From positions 1 to 58,819 of the forward strand of contig NZ_JAHBBE010000013.1 of the NCBI RefSeq assembly GCF_019331805.1: a stretch of 58,819 nucleotides of DNA. Reading direction: 5' to 3'. The translations under genes were made by a program, and so were the position numbers. Below are positions 52,472 to 58,819 of this stretch, piece by piece; positions within the stretch are counted from its first letter, which is position 1, and each line of letters begins with the position of its first letter. Source of the DNA: Bifidobacterium pongonis (GTDB taxonomy: Bacteria > Actinomycetota > Actinomycetes > Actinomycetales > Bifidobacteriaceae). The notes beneath the pieces were generated by a model. It was given only the letters and a program-made list of their open reading frames with translations, was not told where the DNA came from and did not search any database.

Positions 52472-53890
52472 ATGAGTTGGCGGAACGAGGCCAAAAACGA
52501 TATCGGGCAGTGGAGTCAGATCATGCCCAAGGATGCGGATGGCGCGGTCATCGATTGGGCGTGGATCGGTTCGCTCGACCTTGATGCGGGCATCGGGTGC
52601 TTCGATGAGGGAGAGGAGACCACGGCGAGCCCGCAGCGCATCCATGACGCGCTGAAGGCCGACTATGCCACGCGCGACCGGCTCGAACCGGTCATCGCGC
52701 AATGCAATACCGCGTTCATGACCGATTTCGACCGTATCATCGCGTCCTACCGGCTTCCGCGCGCCCTTGCCTACGCCAACCGGCGTCTGAACGACGAGAT
52801 CGATACGTTGCTGCGTGCCGGCGAATCCCAGGGGCTGTGGAAGGTTTCCAGGAAAAGGCAGGGGCGTGGCACCGCGGTGGTATTGGGTGCGCCCGAACCC
52901 GGCGCCCACATTCCGCAAGGTGTTGACATCACCGATATCCGCGACCGTACCGCCGACATCCTCAACGAACGCGCCGAACGGCGTAAGGCCGAACGCGCCC
53001 AACGCCAAGGCGCGTCGTCGCTGATGGCGCAGGCGAGCCTGTCCGGCATTGCGGACGGCGATGCCGCGACCGGTGCCGCGAAGGAGCCCGCGCCGCGTAA
53101 ATCCACGGGCGATTGGCGCAACGTCTATCTTCCCGGGCGTGATGTCGACACGGTGATGGGCATCGATATCGAAACCACCGGCACCGACCCGGCCCGCACG
53201 TACATCATCGACGTGGGTTTCGAATACATGAACATGGCGTCGCCACGCCCTGACGGCGCGAACGGCGGCAGCAACGGTGGTAACGGTGGTAATGACGGCG
53301 GTGATTACGCGTACGAGCAGTCGGATTACGTCGCCGGCGACGCCTACGGCCAGTCAAGGCTGAGCTTCGGCGTCACCGAACGCAACGCGCGAATCGGCAA
53401 CCCCTTCATCGCCAAGCTCACCGGCATCGACGTGAGCGGGCGCGGGCCCGAAAACGGCTACCGGCTGTTCGACGAATGGCAGGCCGCGCAAGCCGGGCTC
53501 TTGCAACGCTTGATGCAACAGCCGTATGTGGCGCACAACGCCACCTTCGAACATGGCTTCTTCATGCTGAACGTGGCCGGGTACGCCGAAGCCTACCGTG
53601 CCGGTGGCATCGTGATCATCGACACCATGCCGATGAGCCGGCAGTGGGATCCGGGCTCCGAAGCGACGCCCGACCATCCGTACGGCGACAATACGCTGGA
53701 CGCCTACGCCAAACGCCAGGGCGCATTGGCCCCGGACCGCAGCGAACGGCATCTCGGCCTTGAAGACGCGCATATCATGCTGGTAGCGATGAAACGGCAT
53801 CTCGGCTGGTTGCGCGAGCAGGGCAAGGGCCCTTGGGGCGCCGACGGCCGTGCGGGCGTGGGCGGCAAACAGTGCGGAAGACGCAGCTGA
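52472..53890 (+). CDS. DEDDh 3'-5' exonuclease domain protein
   Basis: A 472-residue protein. The C-terminal half holds a DNA-Pol-III-epsilon-like exonuclease: ExoI DIETTG (Asp232, Glu234), ExoII HNATFEHGF, ExoIII HxxLEDAHIM. The N-terminal 220 residues are helical and of no recognised family. A Gly/Asn-rich insert (GGSNGGNGGNDGG, 9-bp coding repeats at about 53265-53305) interrupts the domain after the first strands. It probably edits or degrades single-stranded DNA or RNA; the substrate is unknown. It follows def by 17 bp, so it may be cotranscribed. Confidence 0.75.
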   Translation: MSWRNEAKNDIGQWSQIMPKDADGAVIDWAWIGSLDLDAGIGCFDEGEETTASPQRIHDALKADYATRDRLEPVIAQCNTAFMTDFDRIIASYRLPRALAYANRRLNDEIDTLLRAGESQGLWKVSRKRQGRGTAVVLGAPEPGAHIPQGVDITDIRDRTADILNERAERRKAERAQRQGASSLMAQASLSGIADGDAATGAAKEPAPRKSTGDWRNVYLPGRDVDTVMGIDIETTGTDPARTYIIDVGFEYMNMASPRPDGANGGSNGGNGGNDGGDYAYEQSDYVAGDAYGQSRLSFGVTERNARIGNPFIAKLTGIDVSGRGPENGYRLFDEWQAAQAGLLQRLMQQPYVAHNATFEHGFFMLNVAGYAEAYRAGGIVIIDTMPMSRQWDPGSEATPDHPYGDNTLDAYAKRQGALAPDRSERHLGLEDAHIMLVAMKRHLGWLREQGKGPWGADGRAGVGGKQCGRRS

Positions 53891-53975
53891 CCGCCGTTTG
53901 GACGGCTTGGACGGCTTGGACAGGGGATGTGCGGGGCGCCGATGATGGCGTCCCGTCGTATATGGAGGTACACCG

Positions 53976-55226
53976 ATGGAACCCGACGCGCGGCAGGAAA
54001 CACCAGACGAACGACCGCTCACCATCGCCATGGTGGTGGATTCCGTGGGCAATCAGGGCAACGGCACGTCGAATTCGGCGCTGCAATGGGCGCGTGAGCT
54101 TGAACGGCAAGGGCATACCGTGCGCCTGGTGGGCGTGGGCGCCCCCGTATACGCCGCGAAGATCCGCCATGTTCCGCTTGTCTCCTGGGTGGCGGCGAAA
54201 CAGCAGATGCAGTTCGCCGAGCCCGATGATGCCCTGTTCAAGGCCGCTTTCGAAGGCGTGGACGTGGTGCATATCTACATGCCCTTCGCCTTCGGGAGGC
54301 GTGCGGCGGCGGTCGCGCGGAGCATGGGCATCCCGGTGACGGCCGGCTACCACGTTCAGCCGGAGAACGTGCTGTACTCCGCCGGACCGCTGCGATTCAT
54401 CCCAGGCCTGCCGCATCTGATCTACCGGCTGTTCCATTACTGGCTGTACCGGAACATCCGCCACATCCACGTGCCCACCGACATGACCGCGCGGCTGCTG
54501 CGAAGCAACGGTTACCATGCGAAACTGCATGTGATCTCGAACGGGTATTCGCCCGAATTCACACCGCGGAGCGCGGATGGCGAGGCTGCGCGGGAATCCG
54601 GTTCCGAAGTTGGTTCCGAAACCGGATCCGAAACCGGTTCCGAAACCGGCGAAACGCACGCCACCGGCACCCGGAACACGGGCGAACCGTTCCGCATCAT
54701 CGCGTCAGGACGATTGACGCACGAAAAGGACCACATCACCCTGATCAAAGCGGTCGCGCTCAGCAGGCACGCCAGCGAAATCGAACTGGTCATCGCCGGC
54801 GCCGGACCATTGAAACGCTACTTGCAGACCCAAGCGAACCGCAGATTGGAACGCCCGGCGAGCATCGGCTTCCATCGCAACGCGGACATGCCGGAACTTC
54901 TGCGGTCCGGTGACCTGTTCGTACACTGCTCCATAGCGGACATCGAATCCATCAGCGTCATCGAAGCGATGGCATGCGGACTGGTGCCCGTGATCGCGGT
55001 ATCCGACCTGTCCGCGGCAAGTCATTTCGCGCTGCTCGAACAATCCGAATTCCCCGTACGCAACGCGGCGGCGCTCGCGGCACGCATCGACTGGTGGATC
55101 GAGCATCCCGAGGATCGCATCGCATGGAGCGAGCGCTACGCGCGGCATACCAAGGAACAGTATTCCGTGAAATCGAGCGTCAAGGCCTTCGTGGCCATGG
55201 AACGCGAGGCTATAGCAGATCGATGA
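53976..55226 (+). CDS. GT4-family glycosyltransferase
   Basis: A 416-residue enzyme of the GT-B fold. The N-terminal glycine loop is DSVGNQGNGTSNSALQWARELERQGH; the nucleotide-sugar-binding half has ASGRLTHEKDHITLIKAV and the EX7E motif ESISVIEAMACG. It resembles 1,2-diacylglycerol or mannosyl glycosyltransferases of actinobacteria. The domain linker (about residues 203-228) is a Ser/Glu/Thr/Gly repeat encoded by 12-bp units. TGGAGGT precedes the ATG. Its 3' end overlaps the convergent threonine aldolase by 17 bp. Confidence 0.8.
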   Translation: MEPDARQETPDERPLTIAMVVDSVGNQGNGTSNSALQWARELERQGHTVRLVGVGAPVYAAKIRHVPLVSWVAAKQQMQFAEPDDALFKAAFEGVDVVHIYMPFAFGRRAAAVARSMGIPVTAGYHVQPENVLYSAGPLRFIPGLPHLIYRLFHYWLYRNIRHIHVPTDMTARLLRSNGYHAKLHVISNGYSPEFTPRSADGEAARESGSEVGSETGSETGSETGETHATGTRNTGEPFRIIASGRLTHEKDHITLIKAVALSRHASEIELVIAGAGPLKRYLQTQANRRLERPASIGFHRNADMPELLRSGDLFVHCSIADIESISVIEAMACGLVPVIAVSDLSAASHFALLEQSEFPVRNAAALAARIDWWIEHPEDRIAWSERYARHTKEQYSVKSSVKAFVAMEREAIADR

Positions 55227-56235
55227 GCTGATCGGTCTCTTCGCGCGTGGTGGCCCAGCTCGTGCAGATGCGCATCACGGTATGCGCGTCGTCGGCCTTC
55301 TCCATGAAGCCGAGCAACACATGCTCCTCCAGCCGCGCGCGGGTCGGCTCATCAAGCGTGATGAAGATCTGATTGGTCGGCGCGTCGAAGGTCAGCGTGT
55401 AACCCTTCTCGACCAAAGCCTTGCGGATGCGTTCCGCGGCCTCGTTGGCGTTGCGCGCGATGCGGAAGTACAGGTCGTCGGTGAACAGCGCGTCGAACTG
55501 CACGCCGAGCAGGAAGCCCTTCGCCAGCAATGCGCCATGCTGCTTGATCATGGTCAGAAGATGCTTCGGTTCCCTGATGTTCGAGAACACCACGGCTTCG
55601 CCGAACAGGGCACCGACCTTGGTGCCGCCGATGTAGAACACGTCGGCGATGTCGGCCAGGTCGCGCAGCGTCATGTCGCAGTCGGAGGAGGTGAGCGCGT
55701 AGCCGAGGCGCGCGCCGTCCACGAACAGCGGCATGTCGTACTTGTGCGCCACGTCCGCGATGCGCTGCAGGTGCTCCTTGGAATACACGGTTCCGTATTC
55801 GCTGGACTGCGACACGTACACGCAGCCGGGGAACACCATGTGCTCGTAGTTGCCGTCCGCGTAGAAGGTGGCGCAGAACTCGTCCAGCTCGTCGGCGTCC
55901 ATCAGGCCGTTGTGGTGGGGGAGCGTCAATACCTTGTGACCGGAATATTCGATGGCGCCGGCCTCGTGCACGTTCGGATGGCCGGATTCCACGGCGACGA
56001 CGCCAGCGTACGGCGGTGTGATGGCGTCGATGACCACCTGATTGGTCTGCGTGCCGCCGACCAGGAAGCGGATCTGCGCGTCCGGCTTGCCGCAGGCCCG
56101 ACGGATGCGATCCTTGGCGCGCTCGCACACCTCATCGCAGCCGTAGCCGGGGTAGGGGGTGTCGCTGATGGCCATCAGGGCGTCGAGCACGGCCGGGTGC
56201 GCGGCCTTGGAGTAGTCGTTTTCGAAATGCAGCAT
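55210..56235 (-). CDS. ltaE: Low-specificity L-threonine aldolase
   Basis: A 341-residue PLP enzyme that splits threonine to glycine and acetaldehyde. It belongs to the aspartate-aminotransferase fold: GGTQTNQVVIDAITPPYAGV, VDGARLGYAL (cofactor Asp), and the PLP lysine Lys206 in YIGGTKVGALFGE. ATG 56235 follows AGGAG. It is convergent with the glycosyltransferase, and the two genes overlap at their 3' ends, which would allow antisense pairing of transcripts. Confidence 0.88.
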   Translation of the reverse strand: MLHFENDYSKAAHPAVLDALMAISDTPYPGYGCDEVCERAKDRIRRACGKPDAQIRFLVGGTQTNQVVIDAITPPYAGVVAVESGHPNVHEAGAIEYSGHKVLTLPHHNGLMDADELDEFCATFYADGNYEHMVFPGCVYVSQSSEYGTVYSKEHLQRIADVAHKYDMPLFVDGARLGYALTSSDCDMTLRDLADIADVFYIGGTKVGALFGEAVVFSNIREPKHLLTMIKQHGALLAKGFLLGVQFDALFTDDLYFRIARNANEAAERIRKALVEKGYTLTFDAPTNQIFITLDEPTRARLEEHVLLGFMEKADDAHTVMRICTSWATTREETDQLIDLL

Positions 56236-56281
56236 CGGTTCTCCTTTGGCTTGAATTTTGGCTTGAATCTGCCGGACATGT

Positions 56282-56326
56282 TGCGGCCATGTCATGTTGC
56301 GGCCATGTCATGTTGCGGTCATGTTT
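56282..56326. repeat. 16-bp tandem repeat, 3 copies
   Basis: CATGTTGCGGCCATGT repeats with almost no change three times between the ltaE start and the tRNA-His terminator, in the region that would hold the ltaE promoter. Confidence 0.85.
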
Positions 56327-56338
56327 TGGATATAAAAA

Positions 56339-56362
56339 AAACCCTTCCCGAGGGAAGGGTTT
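56339..56362 (-). terminator. Terminator of tRNA-His
   Basis: AAACCCTTCCC / GGGAAGGGTTT hairpin followed on the minus strand by a run of T. Confidence 0.85.
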
Positions 56363-56365
56363 CAG

Positions 56366-56442
56366 TGGGGTGGATAACGCGGCTCGAACGCGCGACCTTC
56401 TGAACCACAATCAGATGCTCTACCAACTGAGCTATATCCACC
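56366..56442 (-). tRNA. tRNA-His(GTG)
   Basis: On the minus strand the anticodon stem TCTGA/TCAGA carries loop TTGTGGT (anticodon GTG). The acceptor pairs GGTGGATA with TATCCACC, so the G at -1 is genome-encoded and pairs with C73, followed by encoded CCA. A TATAGT box at 56490-56485 (minus strand) is a plausible -10. Confidence 0.95.
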
Positions 56443-56792
56443 ATGTTCATGTGAACGGCGAACCGTTTCGCACAACGAGTGATTACTATACACGATTTTC
56501 GCGCTTCGCATGCATCGGCGTGTTGCGCCGTGTCTTCGCCGGTTTTATTTCGAACGTTCCGGCATTGGTTTCCTTGGTTTCGGGGCGTGTTGCGCGAGGT
56601 GCGGCGAAGCGGGCGTTGCGTGATTGTTCCGAACGACTCATGAAGTGCGCATAATGATTCATGGAATGTTCGCTTCCGTTGGTGGTGGTCGGAGAAATGT
56701 TCGTTTTTGTTCTTTTTGAATAATGCCGGTGAAGTATTGGAATTATTGGGATTTAAGGTTTTTTTACGTCGTGTCTCATGTTCGATAGGGTG
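56443..56792. other. AT-richer gene-free spacer
   Basis: About 350 bp with no convincing gene. It holds the tRNA-His promoter on the minus strand and, to the right, T-rich DNA leading into the promoter-like box of the structured RNA. Confidence 0.5.
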
Positions 56793-56798
56793 TATACT
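56793..56798 (+). promoter_or_regulatory. -10 box of the structured RNA
   Basis: TATACT lies 5 nt before the first paired segment of the RNA. The -35 region is weak (GTGTCT-like at 56771-56776), so it could need an activator or an alternative sigma factor. Confidence 0.5.
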
Positions 56799-56802
56799 GT
56801 AA

Positions 56803-57068
56803 CTGAAGGCCGGAGTTGCTGACTGGTCGAGAATTCGTCAGATCGCAACGAAGCGCCAGGGCCGTGAGGTACAAGCGCAACGCCTTCAAAATAACTGAAG
56901 ATTGCAGGATTGAACGACGGCGAGAGAAAGCCGGCAAAGGTGCCGGGGCCGTCGGGAACGAGGTGATTGAACCCCGGCGCATGCAAGGTGGCATGGCGGC
57001 CGGGAACAGAGGAGCTGATATTAGAGGAAGCGGCCCCGGCGGAGGTTATCGCCGGGGCCGCTCTTTTT
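56803..57068 (+). ncRNA. Candidate structured RNA of unknown class
   Basis: About 266 nt between a -10-like box and a strong terminator, with no open reading frame of merit. Paired segments read by eye: TGAAGGC (56804) with GCCTTCA (56882), enclosing the hairpin GTTGC-TGAC / GTCA-GATC-GCAAC (56815-56849). Then CGACGGC (56915) with GCCGTCG (56948), enclosing CCGGC-AAAGGT-GCCGG. Then CCCCGGCGCATGC (56972) with GCATGGCGGCCGGG (56991-57004). It ends with the terminator GCGGCCCCGGCG/GCCGGGGCCGC plus TTTTT. It does not match the conserved cores of RNase P, tmRNA, SRP or 6S RNA. Confidence 0.6.
57030..57068 (+). terminator. Intrinsic terminator of the structured RNA
   Basis: GCGGCCCCGGCG / GCCGGGGCCGC stem with a short loop, then CTCTTTTT. 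A textbook terminator and the 3' end of the candidate RNA. Confidence 0.85.
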
Positions 57069-57169
57069 GTGTGCTCCTTTCCCGTCTTCTTGTTTGGCGA
57101 CATAGTCTGTGAGACTCGGCAATCCCCCGATTGGCAATCCCCCGATCGGACTCTCCAATCGGACTCTCC

Positions 57170-57468
57170 GATCGAAATCGGACAAAAACAGCCCGATTCT
57201 GTCCGATTTTGGTGATGTGGATCGTGAAGTTCGGGGTTTCCCAACCGGAATCGGACAAAGATGCCCCGTTTCTGTCCGATTCCGGTGACGTGTGGTGGAA
57301 CGTGAAGGGGGTCGGGAATTCCCCGATCAGAATCCCCAATCGGACTTTCCGATCGAAATCGGACAAAAACAGCCCGATTCTGTCCGATTTTGGTGACGTG
57401 GATCGTGAAGTTCGGGGTTTCCCAACCGGAATCGGACAAAGATGTCCCGTTTCTGTCTGATTTTGGTG
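57170..57468. repeat. Palindromic repeat array B (4 copies)
   Basis: Same palindrome family as array A (ATCGGACAAA arm, TTGTCCGAT arm) beginning at 57170, 57243, 57351 and 57424. Two copies plus their flanks form a larger 181-bp-spaced direct repeat (about 57154-57286 and 57335-57468), showing duplication of a two-copy unit. It lies between the structured RNA and the epimerase gene. Confidence 0.88.
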
Positions 57469-57600
57469 ACGTAACGTGGGATGGAGGCGTAGTGGCTTGT
57501 CAATCCTGTCTCCATCCGCCTACGCTGACCAATTTTCAGCGTAGTGAGATGGCGATGCGCTCCCATCCAACGGCTTCTGGCGATTCGGTAGCACTGGTCA

Positions 57601-57606
57601 TACAAT
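57601..57606 (+). promoter_or_regulatory. -10 box giving a leaderless epimerase mRNA
   Basis: TACAAT ends 6 nt before the ATG at 57613. No Shine-Dalgarno sequence is present. Confidence 0.5.
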
Positions 57607-57612
57607 GTGCAT

Positions 57613-58476
57613 ATGTCTAATGAAATGGTGATCAGGAATATCAATGTCGATGCCGCTTCGGCCACGGTCAGCGATTACGGCGCTCATGTGCTCACGTGGT
57701 CCCCGCGCGGGGAAAGCGCGGTCGTGTGGTGCCCGTCCGCTACCTATCTGAACGAGGGTAAGGCGATACGAGGTGGCGTGCCGATCATCTTCCCCTGGTT
57801 CAACTCCGGTTTCGAAAACGGCAAGGTTGCGTCCAGGAAACCGAAGCACGGATTCGGCCGTGTGAGTTTCTGGGAGTTCGACGAACGGTCTTCCCGCGAG
57901 AGGCGTTTGCGCTACACGCTGTCCAGCGAAGCGATCGATGATGCGATTCTCGCGCAGTTGGGTTCCGCCAGCATTCCGCGTTTTCATGCGATTTACGACA
58001 TCGAGGTCGGCGATTCCCTCACCATGTCGTTGACCGTGCGCAATGAGGGCGATGCGCCGTTCACGTATGAGGCCGCGTTGCACACGTATCTGCATGTTGG
58101 CGATGTCGATTGCGCCAAGGTGCTGGGATTGGAAGGATCGAAGTACATCGATACCACGGTGGACGGCGATCCGATCGTCGATCAGGGGGATGAGCCGGTC
58201 GTATTCTCAGGTTTGGTCGATCGCATTTACTATTCGACCGATACGCTTCGTCTGCGTGACGATGCGCTGGGGCGGACCATCGTCATTTCCAAGCAGGGCG
58301 CACCGCAGACCGTGGTCTGGAATCCGGGTGAGCGCAACGGTAATGCGATTGGTGATCTGGCGGAAGGGGAGTGGCGTCGTTTCGTCTGCGTCGAGGCTGT
58401 GGCGAACCGCGATTGCGCCATCACCGTGGCTCCGGGCGAATCCCACACACTCTCACAAACCCTCTCCGTCGAGTAA
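57613..58476 (+). CDS. Aldose 1-epimerase-like (glucose-6-phosphate 1-epimerase type)
   Basis: A 287-residue protein of the galactose-mutarotase fold, closest in pattern to the hexose-6-phosphate mutarotase (YeaD) group. NSGFENGK and KHGFGRVSFWEF are near the first His; the later catalytic His is in ALHTYLHVGD, and a Glu lies in FVCVEAVA near the C-terminus. It interconverts sugar anomers in the cytosol, so it may help channel glucose phosphate from maltodextrin breakdown. ATG 57613 fits a leaderless start; GTG 57607 would overlap the -10 spacing. It is flanked by repeat arrays on both sides. Confidence 0.82.
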   Translation: MSNEMVIRNINVDAASATVSDYGAHVLTWSPRGESAVVWCPSATYLNEGKAIRGGVPIIFPWFNSGFENGKVASRKPKHGFGRVSFWEFDERSSRERRLRYTLSSEAIDDAILAQLGSASIPRFHAIYDIEVGDSLTMSLTVRNEGDAPFTYEAALHTYLHVGDVDCAKVLGLEGSKYIDTTVDGDPIVDQGDEPVVFSGLVDRIYYSTDTLRLRDDALGRTIVISKQGAPQTVVWNPGERNGNAIGDLAEGEWRRFVCVEAVANRDCAITVAPGESHTLSQTLSVE

Positions 58477-58541
58477 TATCCCATCCTGCTTCCGCACTCG
58501 TTCCGCGCCGCCCACCCACCACTGGTAATCAGGAACCCTTC

Positions 58542-58819
58542 TCCGGAATCGGACAAAAATGGGCCGATTTTGTCTGATTTCGGTGATGCGGGGGTGGAGG
58601 TTCGGGGTGCCTTTGACCGGAATCGGACAGGAACGGGCTGGTTTTGTCTGATTCCGGTGAAGGGGATTGAGGGAGTCGGGGGAGAGTCGGGGAAAACTTG
58701 ACCGGAATCGGACAAAAATGGGCTGGTTTTGTCTGATTCCGGTGAAGGGGATTGAGGGAGTCGGGGGAGAGTCGGGGAAAACTTGACCGGAATCGGACAA
58801 AAATGGGCTGGTTTTGTCT
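58542..58819. repeat. Palindromic repeat array C, cut by window end
   Basis: Palindromes begin at 58542, 58616, 58701 and 58786. The last three are spaced exactly 85 bp and share the whole spacer (GATTGAGGGAGTCGGG), so whole 85-bp units have been duplicated. The array continues beyond the window. Confidence 0.9.

Noticed and set aside
56803..57068. RNase P RNA, tmRNA, SRP RNA or 6S RNA
   Set aside because: The conserved RNase P core, the tmRNA tRNA-like ends, the SRP GGAAGCAG loop and the single long 6S hairpin are not seen.

Overview
This 58.8-kb window is high-GC actinobacterial chromosome, almost certainly Bifidobacterium. The reasons are a complete pupylation gene set (arc, dop, pup, pafA) with no 20S proteasome genes, a helicase-dead actinobacterial PriA, a glutamate decarboxylase/antiporter pair, maltodextrin/pullulan utilisation genes, several probably leaderless mRNAs and a single HU gene. 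No phage, transposase, CRISPR array or rRNA is seen. Function calls rest on reading motifs by eye; no database search was possible.

Layout. 1-400: minus-strand tRNA operon (Val-GAC, Val-CAC, Gly-GCC) with a terminator. 400-1100: gene-free DNA with two tandem-repeat tracts. 1.1-7.4 kb: three overlapping genes resembling jetA, jetB and jetC of the Wadjet/MksBEF SMC family; no jetD follows. A 199-bp palindromic element sits directly downstream, and a second copy lies at 13.6 kb. 7.8-15.8 kb: housekeeping genes (small membrane protein, rpoZ, metK, priA, HAD phosphatase, fmt, serB). 16.0-21.9 kb: pupylation locus arc, dop, a degenerate inositol-monophosphatase-like gene, pup, pafA. 22.0-26.6 kb (minus): hup, a large LPG-synthase-like membrane protein, purB. 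26.6-37 kb: vsr, GNAT, MFS exporter, dapB, a palindromic repeat array, dapA, RNase J, pepN. 37.3-45.8 kb: a divergent GH13 gene and a maltodextrin ABC importer/pullulanase operon around LacI-type operators. 45.9-50 kb: TraX-like membrane protein, then gadB and gadC on the minus strand. 50.4-56.2 kb: glmM, def, a DEDDh exonuclease, a glycosyltransferase, and a convergent threonine aldolase. 56.3-58.8 kb: tRNA-His, a candidate structured RNA of about 266 nt with its own promoter-like box and terminator, more palindromic repeats, an aldose epimerase, and a last repeat array cut by the window end.

How the genes work together. Pup ends in Gly-Gly-Glu, so PafA could ligate it directly. Dop keeps its catalytic aspartate. 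The ARC ATPase lacks the C-terminal tail that docks Mpa on the 20S proteasome, so pupylation here probably feeds unfolding or recycling rather than proteasomal degradation. The binding protein, two permeases, cytosolic pullulanase and divergent alpha-glucosidase form a route for uptake and debranching of alpha-glucans; their ATPase and regulator must be encoded elsewhere. gadB and gadC form a glutamate-dependent acid-resistance/GABA system. The most unusual items are the jetD-less SMC operon, the unassigned structured RNA, the roughly 85-bp-period palindromic arrays, the paired 199-bp palindromic elements, and the phosphatase-like gene inside the pupylation locus.
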